A stretch of 26,722 nt of DNA from Firmicutes bacterium UBA6418. GTDB lineage: Bacteria; Bacillota; Clostridia; Peptostreptococcales; Anaerovoracaceae. Below are positions 8,153 through 15,390 of this stretch, piece by piece. The notes under the pieces are model-generated. The model searched no databases. It saw only the letters and a list, made by a program, of their open reading frames with translations, and had not been told where the DNA came from. The first letter of the stretch is position 1. Every line of letters begins with the position of its first letter. A program made the position numbers and the translations under genes. The stretch spans positions 405 through 27,126 of the forward strand of contig DJPG01000079.1 of the NCBI GenBank assembly GCA_002439735.1. The letters are read 5' to 3'.

Positions 8153-9535
8153 ATGAAAAACAAGAATCTGGACAACATAAGAGGAAAGAAGGTTTTGGTC
8201 GTCGGTATGGGCAAGTCCGGCATCGCTGCCGCACAGGCTATGCTGAAGCTTGGCGCTGAGGTTTCCGTTCAGGATTCCAAGGATCGCGCGCACATTGACG
8301 GACAGCTTCTGAATTTTTTAGAAGGTAAAAACATAACCTGCTATTTTCATGAGGTTCCGGTCGCGGACGCGAAGTTTGATATGCTGATCCTCAGCCCCGG
8401 CGTAGATCCGCAGTTGCCTTTCGTGCAGGAAGCCAAGGCACACGGCGCGGAGGTCATCGGCGAACTGGAGATCGCTTACCGCATCGCGCGCGGCACCTTC
8501 GTCGCCATCACCGGCACCAACGGCAAGACGACGACCACGACGCTGACGGGCGAGATCTTCAAACGCTCCGGACGCAAGACCTATGTGGTCGGCAATATCG
8601 GCGTCGCGGTCATTTCCAAGGCGCTGGAGGCTGATGAAGACGATTGGCTGGTAACGGAAACGAGCAGCTTCCAGTTGGAGACCATCCGCTATTTCAAACC
8701 GGCGATTTCGGCGATCCTCAATCTGACGCCGGATCATCTGAACCGGCATCACACCATGGCGGCTTACGGAGCAGCCAAAGCGCGGATCTTTGAAAACCAG
8801 GACGAAAACGGTTACTGTGTCGTAAATTATGATGACAAACTCTGCTTCAGCCTGACGAAAGGCTGCAAAGCGAAAGTTATTCCGTTCTCCCTGAAAGAGG
8901 AGCTGGCACCGGGCGCTTATCTGCGTAAAGACGGCATGCTGGTCATCGCAGGAGAAAATGGGGAACGCGCAGTGCTTTGCCATCGGGATGATCTGAAGAT
9001 TATCGGCGACCATAATGTGGAAAACGCGCTTGCGGCGGCAGCCATCAGCTATTTTTCCGGTATTGAGCCGCAGCTCATCCGCGAGAGCCTGCTTGCTTTC
9101 GGCGGCGTGGAACACCGGATTGAATATGCCGGAGAAGTGGATGGCGTGAAATTTTACAATGATTCCAAGGGAACCAATGTCGATGCGGCAGTGATCGCCC
9201 TCAAAGCCATCCAAAAAAATATTATTCTGATCGCCGGCGGTGACGGCAAGGGACAGAAATTCGACGGACTGATTGAGCAGCTTCCGGGTCGCGTCAAGCA
9301 CATGGTACTGCTCGGTCGGGACGGAAAGCAGATCGCGGAAACCGCGGAGCGGCACGGATTCCGGGATTATTCGTTTGAACCGAATATGGACGCCTGCGTC
9401 AAAGCAGCGTTCGCCATGGCAAAGCCGGGCGACACCGTGCTGCTTTCCCCGGCTTGCGCGAGCTGGGATATGTACGATAATTTCGAACAGCGCGGCGATC
9501 ACTTCAAAACCTGTGTGCGGCGGCTTGCGGAATAA
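8153..9535 (+). CDS. murD: UDP-MurNAc-L-Ala: D-Glu ligase MurD
   Basis: 460 residues. MurD adds D-glutamate to UDP-MurNAc-L-alanine in the cytoplasm. Visible are the Rossmann-like N-terminal UDP-binding domain (VLVVGMGKSG at about 14-23), the ATP loop GTNGKTT at 121-127, ETSSFQLE at 169-176, PDHLNRHH at 193-200, the expected carbamylated Lys209, and NDSKGTN in the C-terminal domain. The C-terminal SPACASWDMYDNFEQRG block is a strong MurD signature. It is 36 bases after mraY and 30 before ftsW. Its substrate comes from MurC, whose gene is not in this window. Confidence 0.97.
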   Translation: MKNKNLDNIRGKKVLVVGMGKSGIAAAQAMLKLGAEVSVQDSKDRAHIDGQLLNFLEGKNITCYFHEVPVADAKFDMLILSPGVDPQLPFVQEAKAHGAEVIGELEIAYRIARGTFVAITGTNGKTTTTTLTGEIFKRSGRKTYVVGNIGVAVISKALEADEDDWLVTETSSFQLETIRYFKPAISAILNLTPDHLNRHHTMAAYGAAKARIFENQDENGYCVVNYDDKLCFSLTKGCKAKVIPFSLKEELAPGAYLRKDGMLVIAGENGERAVLCHRDDLKIIGDHNVENALAAAAISYFSGIEPQLIRESLLAFGGVEHRIEYAGEVDGVKFYNDSKGTNVDAAVIALKAIQKNIILIAGGDGKGQKFDGLIEQLPGRVKHMVLLGRDGKQIAETAERHGFRDYSFEPNMDACVKAAFAMAKPGDTVLLSPACASWDMYDNFEQRGDHFKTCVRRLAE

Positions 9536-9565
9536 TCTGCTGCTGACTAAAGTTAGGATGATTTT

Positions 9566-10690
9566 ATGAAACGACTTGCAGACCCTGCAAAACAAAATAT
9601 GGGAGACTTGAGTGTGATCCTGCTGGTGACGATCCTGGTGATCTTCGGCATCGTCATGATCTTCAGCGCCAGCTATTACTACGCCATCGGTCAATGGGAT
9701 GATGCCTATCACTACCTGAAACAGCAGTTGATCTGGGTTGCGATCGGCAGCGTGGCGATGTGGCTCACCTCTCGGTGGGATTACCATGTCTGGCTGCGCT
9801 TCTGGATCATCGGGCCGATTTTCTGCCTGATTCTGCTACTGCTGATTTTCACACCGCTGGGAATTACCGTCAACGGTGCGACCCGGTGGCTCGGCAAGGA
9901 AGGTTTTCCGGCTACCATCATGCCGGGCGAATTCGCCAAGGTCGGTGTGATTCTGTATATTACCGGGCATTTCGCGAAGAAACCAAAGAGCGCTTCGGAC
10001 TGGTGGAAGGGCGTGGTACCGGTGCTGGTGGTGGCCGGCGTCTATTTCGCGCTGATCATGAAGCAGCCGAACATGTCGACCGCGTTCACGGTTGCGCTGA
10101 TCGCCGGCGGCATGCTGCTGGTGGCCGGGATTCCGTGGAAATACGTAGGTGTGCTCTTTGCGCTGGGTACTGTGGCGGGAGTGGTCTTCATCCTCGGTGA
10201 CCCGGACGGCTATCGCTACGGACGCTTTGTCAGCTTTCTGGATCCTTTCGCCGATGCGCTGGGCGACGGCTGGCAGGTCGTACAGTCGCTGCTGGCACTG
10301 GGCACCGGCGGTCTGACCGGGCTGGGACTTGGCAACAGCGTGCAGAAAAACTTATACCTGCCGGAAGCGCAGAATGACTTCATTCTGGCCATTATCGGCG
10401 AGGAATTGGGCTTTATCGGTATCCTCGCGCTGGTGATCGTCTATCTGCTGCTGGTCTGGCGCGGCTGTCATATCGCGATGAACGCTAAGGACTATACCGG
10501 CATGATGCTGGCAAGCGGTGTCACGATGATGGTCGGCATCCAGGTCGTGATCAATATCGCGGTCGTGACTTCTTCCATGCCGCCGACCGGTATCATTCTG
10601 CCGTTCGTCAGTTACGGAGGAAATGCGCTCTTGATTTTTATGGGTGCGATGGGAATCCTGTATAATATATCAAAATCAGCGGATCTTTAG
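9566..10690 (+). CDS. ftsW: SEDS-family peptidoglycan glycosyltransferase FtsW
   Basis: 374 residues, polytopic membrane protein. FtsW polymerises lipid II into glycan strands at the septum together with the class B PBP of the same cluster. SEDS signatures are visible: NGATRWL, PGEFAKVGVILY, KQPNMSTA, GDGWQVVQSLLALGTGG, the loop YLPEAQNDFILAIIGEELG, and near the end PPTGIILPFVSYGGNAL. RodA and SpoVE are close relatives; position beside murD and murG favours FtsW. The ribosome site is modest (AGGATG, nine bases upstream). The last codons overlap an AGGAGA that serves murG. Confidence 0.94.
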   Translation: MKRLADPAKQNMGDLSVILLVTILVIFGIVMIFSASYYYAIGQWDDAYHYLKQQLIWVAIGSVAMWLTSRWDYHVWLRFWIIGPIFCLILLLLIFTPLGITVNGATRWLGKEGFPATIMPGEFAKVGVILYITGHFAKKPKSASDWWKGVVPVLVVAGVYFALIMKQPNMSTAFTVALIAGGMLLVAGIPWKYVGVLFALGTVAGVVFILGDPDGYRYGRFVSFLDPFADALGDGWQVVQSLLALGTGGLTGLGLGNSVQKNLYLPEAQNDFILAIIGEELGFIGILALVIVYLLLVWRGCHIAMNAKDYTGMMLASGVTMMVGIQVVINIAVVTSSMPPTGIILPFVSYGGNALLIFMGAMGILYNISKSADL

Positions 10691-10704
10691 GAGAAACAGA
10701 AATC

Positions 10705-11811
10705 ATGAGAGTTATCGTAACAGGCGGCGGAACCGGCGGACATATCTACCCGGCTCTGGCAATCGCAGATAAATTTAAGGAAATGGATCCGGAGGGTGAG
10801 ATCCTGTATGTGGGAAACGACGAGGGCATCGAAAAAGACATCGTGCCGAAAGCCGGTTACCGGCTGGAACTGGTCGACGCTCGCTGGCTCAATAAGTCCA
10901 GCCTTTGGCAGCTGGTGCGCACCGGCGTGCGCGTGACCAAAGGCATTCTGGAGGCGAGCCGCGTGATCCGCAGATTCAAACCGGACGTCATCATCGGAAC
11001 CGGTGGCTACGTCTGCTTTCCGGTCATTGTGGCCGGCAGGATGTACGGTGCCAAGACATTTCTGCATGAACAGAACGCGTATCCGGGACTTGCCAACCGC
11101 GCGCTGGAACGCTATGTAAATAAGGTTTTTCTCGGCTTCGCGGACGCGGCGAAATATTTCAAGCAGCCCGAAAAGATGGTCGAGACCGGAAACCCGGTGC
11201 GCAAGAGCTTTTTCACGCTCACAAAAGAAGACGCCCGAAAAAAACTCGGTTTTGCCACGGAGGACTTTATCGTCTTTTCCTTCGGCGGCAGTCTCGGCGC
11301 GGAAAAGATCAATGAAGTCGCTTTTGAACTGATGCTGGTGCTCAACGGACATCCGAACGTGCAAATGATCTTCGGCACCGGCAAATGGTATTATCAGCAG
11401 GTGCTGGATCAGGCGGCGGAGCGGGGGATCAAGATCCGGGAAAACATCCGTATCAAGGACTACATTGAAGATATGGAAAATTATCTGGCGGCTTGTGATC
11501 TGGTGATCAGCCGCGCGGGCGCGCTGTCCGTCGCGGAAACGACCGTCTGCGGCAAGGCGGCGATCCTGATCCCGTCCCCGAACGTGACAGGCAATCATCA
11601 GTATTATAATGCAAAGGCGGTTGCGGATCGCGGTGGTGCGATCCTCCTGGAGGAAAAAAATCTGACGGCAGACGATCTGATCCGGGAAGTCATGAAACTC
11701 AAAAATGATCCGCAGCGGACGGCGGAGATGAGCCGAGCCAGCCGAGCCTGCGCGCCGGTCAAGGCACTGGACATCATTTACCATACAATCTGCAGCGAGT
11801 GCGGCAAATAA
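10705..11811 (+). CDS. murG: Lipid II synthase MurG (UDP-GlcNAc transferase)
   Basis: 368 residues, GT28 family, GT-B fold, peripheral at the inner face of the membrane. It transfers GlcNAc to lipid I to form lipid II. The N-terminal glycine loop GGGTGGH is at 7-13, followed by GTGGYVCFP, HEQNAYPG and GNPVR, and in the C-terminal half SFGGSLGAEKIN and SRAGALSVAE, all expected for MurG. The start ATG has AGGAGA at 10689-10694 overlapping the ftsW stop, so the two are probably coupled. I saw no ATA isoleucine codon in this gene, unlike murA next to it. Confidence 0.97.
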   Translation: MRVIVTGGGTGGHIYPALAIADKFKEMDPEGEILYVGNDEGIEKDIVPKAGYRLELVDARWLNKSSLWQLVRTGVRVTKGILEASRVIRRFKPDVIIGTGGYVCFPVIVAGRMYGAKTFLHEQNAYPGLANRALERYVNKVFLGFADAAKYFKQPEKMVETGNPVRKSFFTLTKEDARKKLGFATEDFIVFSFGGSLGAEKINEVAFELMLVLNGHPNVQMIFGTGKWYYQQVLDQAAERGIKIRENIRIKDYIEDMENYLAACDLVISRAGALSVAETTVCGKAAILIPSPNVTGNHQYYNAKAVADRGGAILLEEKNLTADDLIREVMKLKNDPQRTAEMSRASRACAPVKALDIIYHTICSECGK

Positions 11812-11826
11812 CTACGCGATTCGATG

Positions 11827-11895
11827 CGGATGTGATCCGAACAAATCGGCACAAGCAGTCTTGTAACGCAAAAAGCACCTTCCACATAGGATAAT
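11827..11895 (+). promoter_or_regulatory. Possible regulatory segment between murG and murA
   Basis: The 105-base gap has two small stem-loops: CGGAT/ATCCG at 11827-11839 with a three-base loop, and ACAAG/CTTGT at 11851-11864 with a four-base loop. It also has CATAGGATA at 11885-11893, which fits the sigma-K-like -10 pattern CATAnnnTA, with an AC dinucleotide 17 bases upstream. TTGTAA (11861) and GATAAT (11890) resemble sigma-A boxes, but their 23-base spacing is too long. Neither promoter reading is secure. Confidence 0.25.
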
Positions 11896-11901
11896 AGAGT
11901 T

Positions 11902-11909
11902 GGGAGGTG
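11902..11909 (+). promoter_or_regulatory. Strong ribosome site that sets the murA TTG start
   Basis: GGGAGGTG lies seven bases before the TTG at 11917. No in-frame ATG or GTG lies at a matching distance, and the protein aligns with MurA from its first residues, so TTG is chosen as the start. Confidence 0.75.
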
Positions 11910-11916
11910 TATTTTT

Positions 11917-13197
11917 TTGGATTTCTATCAGATAGACGGCGGTATTCCCCTACGCGGCGAGTATCGGGTAAAAGGCGCGAAGAACGCGGCTCTGCCGATC
12001 ATGGCGGCGACTGTATGCAGCCCGGGTGTACATAAACTTTACGACTGCCCGCGCATCGGCGATGTGTTCGTCATGGAGACAATCCTGACGGAACTGGGAG
12101 CCAAGACCTCCTGGGAAGACTGCGCGCTGATCGTTGATACAAGCAGCGTCACAAAGACAGAAGTCCCGCGGGAGCTGATGGAGGGGATGCGTTCGTCTGT
12201 ATTTTTACTCGGCAGCCTCCTGGCACGCTGCGGCGAAGCCAAGATATCCAGACCGGGTGGATGCCGGATCGGCAAACGGCCGATTGACATACATCTTGCG
12301 GGACTCTCACAGATGGGCTTTGCGGTACAGATCCGTGAGGAGGATGTCCTCTGCAGCGGCATCTGCAGAGGCGGGAAGGTCACCCTGCCGTACCCGAGCG
12401 TGGGGGCGACCGAAAACCTGATGATGGCGGCGCTTTCCGGTGAGAGCGATACGATCATCGAAAACTGCGCAACCGAGCCGGAGGTCGCGGATCTTGCGGG
12501 CTTCCTCCGAAACTGCGGCTTTCCGGTACATGGAGGCGGCAGTGATACCATCTTTATCAAGGGCAGCGGCAGCCGGATCCGAGCGCTGGAACATGCCGAG
12601 CTGAAACTGGAGACTCAGTATTTCATATCGGAGGACCGCATCGAGGCGGCTACCTATCTGATGGCAGCCTTGGGCACCGGCGGCAGCATACTGCTGCGCA
12701 ACGCCAGACCGGAGCTGCTGCAGGAGGTACTGCGCACGCTGGAACGCATGGGTGCGCGTATCCGCTCCTTTGACGATATGATTGAGCTGCGTTCGCCGGG
12801 GCGTCTCACAAGTCCGGGGATCGTCATTACGCAGCCATATCCGGGATTCCCCACGGACTGCCAGCCCCAGTTGATGAGCCTGGCAACCTGCGCGACCGGA
12901 CGAACGACCATCCGCGAGGAGGTTTTTGAGAGCCGCTTTACGCATAAAAAAGAACTGGTGAAAATGGGAGCGGATATTGAAATCTGTGGGAAAAATGCTA
13001 TAATAAAAGGAAGCGGCATGCTTTACGGAAGCGAAGTTTCGGCCTTGGATCTGCGCGGAGGCGCGGCGCTCATCCTGGCGGGGCTGATGGCAGAGGGGCG
13101 AACGTATATCCGCGGGATCGAGCATATCGACCGCGGCTATGAAAATCTGCATAAAGGAATCAAAGGACTGGGTGGCTTGATTGAAAGAAGAACATAA
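11917..13197 (+). CDS. murA: UDP-N-acetylglucosamine 1-carboxyvinyltransferase MurA
   Basis: 426 residues. MurA transfers enolpyruvate to UDP-GlcNAc, the first committed step of peptidoglycan synthesis, and is the fosfomycin target. The substrate-binding Lys22-Asn23 pair is in KGAKNAALPI. The catalytic cysteine loop reads RPGGCRIGKRPIDIHL with Cys116, so a fosfomycin-sensitive (Cys, not Asp) enzyme is predicted. The catalytic aspartate is expected at Asp314 in PTDCQPQ. The family resemblance is full length. Translation starts at TTG. Isoleucine ATA codons appear at least seven times and a few CCC, CTA and TTA codons occur, unlike murG. The 3' end carries a promoter-like sequence and overlaps ftsQ by 17 bases. 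Firmicutes often have two MurA paralogues; which one this is cannot be told. Confidence 0.94.
   Translation: MDFYQIDGGIPLRGEYRVKGAKNAALPIMAATVCSPGVHKLYDCPRIGDVFVMETILTELGAKTSWEDCALIVDTSSVTKTEVPRELMEGMRSSVFLLGSLLARCGEAKISRPGGCRIGKRPIDIHLAGLSQMGFAVQIREEDVLCSGICRGGKVTLPYPSVGATENLMMAALSGESDTIIENCATEPEVADLAGFLRNCGFPVHGGGSDTIFIKGSGSRIRALEHAELKLETQYFISEDRIEAATYLMAALGTGGSILLRNARPELLQEVLRTLERMGARIRSFDDMIELRSPGRLTSPGIVITQPYPGFPTDCQPQLMSLATCATGRTTIREEVFESRFTHKKELVKMGADIEICGKNAIIKGSGMLYGSEVSALDLRGGAALILAGLMAEGRTYIRGIEHIDRGYENLHKGIKGLGGLIERRT
12977..13004 (+). promoter_or_regulatory. Near-consensus sigma-A promoter inside murA, facing ftsQ-ftsZ
   Basis: TTGAAA at 12977-12982 (five of six matches to TTGACA) and TATAAT at 12999-13004 (perfect) are 16 bases apart. 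TGC directly before the -10 gives an extended -10. It lies about 175 bases before the ftsQ start and would give ftsQ-ftsZ a transcript separate from the upstream cluster. Seen by eye only. Confidence 0.55.
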
Positions 13198-13927
13198 CAG
13201 AAAAAGAAAAAAAAGGATCAATCCGTTTGTAGGAATGTTTCTCATCCTGCTGACGATCATTGGCGTAGTGATCTTTTCCCGGTCGTCTTTTTTTACGGTG
13301 CAGCATTTTGAGATCGAAGGAAACGCGTATTATACGGATGATGAGATTCTGCTGATGGGCGGCTGCGAGACCGGAAAGAATCTGTTTTGGGAGGTTGACA
13401 CCAAAAAAATCCGCAGCCGTCTGCAGCAGGACGCCTATATGGAAAACGTTAAAGTCAGCCGGAGGCTGCCGGATACCGTGAAGATCACGTTGACCGAGCG
13501 TAAACAGACAGCGGCAATCGCTTACGGCGATAAATATGTGGTGATCGACGCGGCGGGAACGGTGCTGCGCAAAGCAGGCGTGGATCCGAAGATTCCGGTG
13601 CTCAAGGGGCTGACGATCAGCAAGCTGTCCGTCGGCGAACCGGTGGAAGTCGAAGAAAAGGTTCTGTTCCGCCAGTGTCTGGAAATGGTTTCCGTCATGG
13701 AAAAAAACGGAATGTACTTCAAATCCATCGTGATCTCCAAGACCGACGCCAAGGCGTATATCCTGGATTCGCTCTACTGCGTGGGGACGCCGGAGACCAT
13801 CATGACGGCGATGGAGGACGGCAAACTGCAGGCGGTGACCGCCGCGCTCTTTGACCGTGAGATCGAAAGAGGCAAGATTCAGATCAGCGGCGATCATACA
13901 ATCTCCTTTACGCCGAAAATCGATTAA
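13181..13927 (+). CDS. ftsQ: Cell division protein FtsQ/DivIB
   Basis: 248 residues. A basic cytoplasmic tail (about 1-14) is followed by one membrane segment (about 16-33) and a POTRA domain (about 37-107, beginning FTVQHFEIEGN, with LPDTVKITLTER at its end), then a beta domain, as in FtsQ/DivIB. The protein bridges FtsL/DivIC to the septal synthase outside the membrane. The chosen start is TTG at 13181, inside murA, with a weak GGGTGG five bases upstream. A later ATG at 13235 would remove the whole cytoplasmic tail and has a poorer ribosome site. The start is therefore less sure than the identity. In many bacteria ftsA follows; here ftsZ follows after a 178-base gap. Confidence 0.87.
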   Translation: MKEEHNRKRKKRINPFVGMFLILLTIIGVVIFSRSSFFTVQHFEIEGNAYYTDDEILLMGGCETGKNLFWEVDTKKIRSRLQQDAYMENVKVSRRLPDTVKITLTERKQTAAIAYGDKYVVIDAAGTVLRKAGVDPKIPVLKGLTISKLSVGEPVEVEEKVLFRQCLEMVSVMEKNGMYFKSIVISKTDAKAYILDSLYCVGTPETIMTAMEDGKLQAVTAALFDREIERGKIQISGDHTISFTPKID

Positions 13928-13983
13928 AATAGCCATAAAATACGCGAAAAAACAGGTGCAAAGCTTATTGTTTTGTGTTAAGA

Positions 13984-14015
13984 TATATTATAGTGCAGCC
14001 AAATCACGGACTGCA
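13984..14015 (+). promoter_or_regulatory. AT-rich -10-like element and small hairpin before ftsZ
   Basis: The 178-base ftsQ-ftsZ gap contains TATATT/TATTAT overlapping at 13984-13991, but no good -35 box at 16-18 bases. Just downstream, TGCAGCC (13994-14000) can pair with GGaCTGCA (14008-14015) with one bulged base. This is a weak candidate for an ftsZ-proximal promoter or mRNA structure. Confidence 0.2.
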
Positions 14016-14087
14016 TCAAAAATGGAACAAAAAACAAGATCGCATACACATGAGAAATCATTGGGAATACATCATCAGGGAAGATAC

Positions 14088-14095
14088 GGGGAGGT
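14088..14095 (+). promoter_or_regulatory. Ribosome site that sets the ftsZ start
   Basis: GGGGAGGT ends ten bases before the ATG at 14106. The frame is open upstream to an ATG at 13851, but that would overlap ftsQ and add 85 residues unlike any FtsZ. The site fixes the start at 14106. Confidence 0.85.
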
Positions 14096-14105
14096 AGGAT
14101 TCAGA

Positions 14106-15263
14106 ATGCTACAGTTTGAAACAAACATGGAAAAATCGGCAGTGATCAAGGTCATCGGAGTCGGCGGCGGCGGATGCAACGCCGTCAACCGCATGGTGCA
14201 GTCGGAACTCAAGGGGATCGAATTCATTGCCGCAAATACGGATAGACAAGCCTTAAACAACTGTCTGGCCGAGACTAAGATCCAAATCGGGGAAAAACTG
14301 ACCAGGGGACTCGGCGCCGGAGCGAATCCGGAAATCGGTCAGAAGGCGGCCGAAGAAAGTCTGGATGAGATTACTGCGCTACTGGATGGCTCGGATATGG
14401 TGTTCATTACGGCCGGCATGGGCGGCGGCACCGGAACAGGCGCGGCGCCGATCATCGCCAAAGCGGCGAAGGACATGGGCATTTTAACTGTCGGCGTTGT
14501 GACCAAACCGTTCTCCTTTGAAGGACCGAGAAGGAAGAAACAGGCAGAGCTTGGACTTAGCTATCTGCGCAGATATGTGGATTCTCTGGTGACCGTCCCG
14601 AACGACAAGCTGATGGAGACCTGTGAAAAGAACACGACCGTCAAAGAAGCGTTCCGCATGGCGGACGATGTGCTGCGCCAGGGTGTGCAGGGCATTTCCG
14701 ATATCATTTCGGATGAAGCGTTTATCAATACCGACTTCGCGGATGTTCGTTCGGTCATGACCGACAGTGGCATCGCGCACATGGGTATCGGCTACGGCAA
14801 GGGAGAAAAGAAAGTCACAGAAGCCGTGACTGCGGCCATCGAAAGTCCGTTGCTGGAGACAAGCATCGGCGGCGCGAAAAAAATGCTGCTCTATATTCTC
14901 GGCGGCATGAATTTCAGCATGTTCGAAGTCAAAGAGATCACCGACGCGATCCGGGAAAGCGCAGGAGAGGCCTGCGACATCATCTTCGGTGCGAATATCA
15001 ATGAGTCGATGGAAGACGAACTCTACGTTACCATCATCGCAACCGGATTTGACGAGGGACTGGAAGCACCGGAAACCAAAAAAGAATCGGGACAGGCTCC
15101 TGCCGAGAAAAAAGACGAAGGCCGCGGATTGAACAATTACGATGTTTTTGGCAGAGTGGATGGTCTGGAGGGCAAAGAAGTGGATCTTCAGGATATCCTG
15201 AAAAAAGAGGAAGAAGAAAAGGGTACTTCCCGCTTCGTGATCCCGGGTTTTTTGAAAGATTGA
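14106..15263 (+). CDS. ftsZ: Cell division GTPase FtsZ
   Basis: 385 residues from the chosen start. FtsZ polymerises into the cytokinetic ring at mid-cell. Visible are the N-terminal nucleotide-binding loop GVGGGGCNAV (18-27), NTDRQAL (44-50), the tubulin signature GGGTGTG at 106-112, and the T7 catalytic loop NTDFAD at 208-213. After the globular domain comes an acidic, lysine-rich linker and the C-terminal peptide VIPGFLKD, the docking site for partners such as FtsA, SepF or ZapA-type proteins. The start is set by GGGGAGGT ten bases upstream. An internal murA promoter and the ftsQ-ftsZ gap may add separate transcription. A terminator follows directly. Confidence 0.98.
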   Translation: MLQFETNMEKSAVIKVIGVGGGGCNAVNRMVQSELKGIEFIAANTDRQALNNCLAETKIQIGEKLTRGLGAGANPEIGQKAAEESLDEITALLDGSDMVFITAGMGGGTGTGAAPIIAKAAKDMGILTVGVVTKPFSFEGPRRKKQAELGLSYLRRYVDSLVTVPNDKLMETCEKNTTVKEAFRMADDVLRQGVQGISDIISDEAFINTDFADVRSVMTDSGIAHMGIGYGKGEKKVTEAVTAAIESPLLETSIGGAKKMLLYILGGMNFSMFEVKEITDAIRESAGEACDIIFGANINESMEDELYVTIIATGFDEGLEAPETKKESGQAPAEKKDEGRGLNNYDVFGRVDGLEGKEVDLQDILKKEEEEKGTSRFVIPGFLKD

Positions 15264-15266
15264 CAC

Positions 15267-15295
15267 AAGGCCGGTGAAAACCGGCTTTTGTATTT
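15267..15295 (+). terminator. Probable intrinsic terminator after ftsZ
   Basis: GCCGGT at 15270-15275 and ACCGGC at 15280-15285 form a perfect six-pair stem closed by a GAAA tetraloop. The stem is extended by G-U and A-T pairs on the 5' side (15267-15269 with 15286-15288). The tail TTTTGTATTT is T-rich but broken. It starts four bases after the ftsZ stop and probably marks the end of the dcw transcript, perhaps with read-through. Confidence 0.65.
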
Positions 15296-15299
15296 ACCG

Positions 15300-15371
15300 G
15301 TTCGGCAGAGCCGGACGCAGGCACAAGCACGGCCTTGCAGCGCGCGAACCGGGTTCAGCGCGGAGACCGCG
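15300..15371 (+). other. GC-rich structured leader before the SpoU methyltransferase gene
   Basis: Two further stems are visible: GTTCGGC/GCCGGAC at 15300-15316 (seven pairs, one G-U, loop AGA) and CGCGG/CCGCG at 15359-15371 (loop AGA). CCGG-containing segments here could also pair with the arms of the ftsZ terminator, so alternative folds are possible. No T-box or known riboswitch consensus was recognised, and no promoter is obvious. Confidence 0.35.
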
Positions 15372-15377
15372 AAGCGA

Positions 15378-15385
15378 AAGGAGGG
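15378..15385 (+). promoter_or_regulatory. Ribosome site that sets the GTG start of the SpoU methyltransferase
   Basis: AAGGAGGG lies five bases before the GTG at 15391. An in-frame ATG at 15274 lies inside the ftsZ terminator hairpin and would add 39 arginine-rich residues, so it is rejected. Confidence 0.8.
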
Positions 15386-15390
15386 AATCG

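Noticed and set aside
8318..9787. 489-codon minus-strand open frame opposite murD
   Set aside because: Same explanation: antisense shadow of a conserved gene, low-complexity composition and no family resemblance.
10661..10666. TATAAT at the end of ftsW as a murG promoter
   Set aside because: No -35 box lies at 15-19 bases; the nearest TTGATT is 24 bases away, and the TG of an extended -10 is not in the right register.
13851..14105. Upstream in-frame ATG for ftsZ
   Set aside because: It would overlap ftsQ, add 85 residues unlike FtsZ, and lacks a ribosome site; GGGGAGGT supports 14106.
15274..15390. Upstream in-frame ATG for the SpoU methyltransferase
   Set aside because: The codon lies inside the ftsZ terminator hairpin and has no ribosome site; AAGGAGGG points to GTG 15391.
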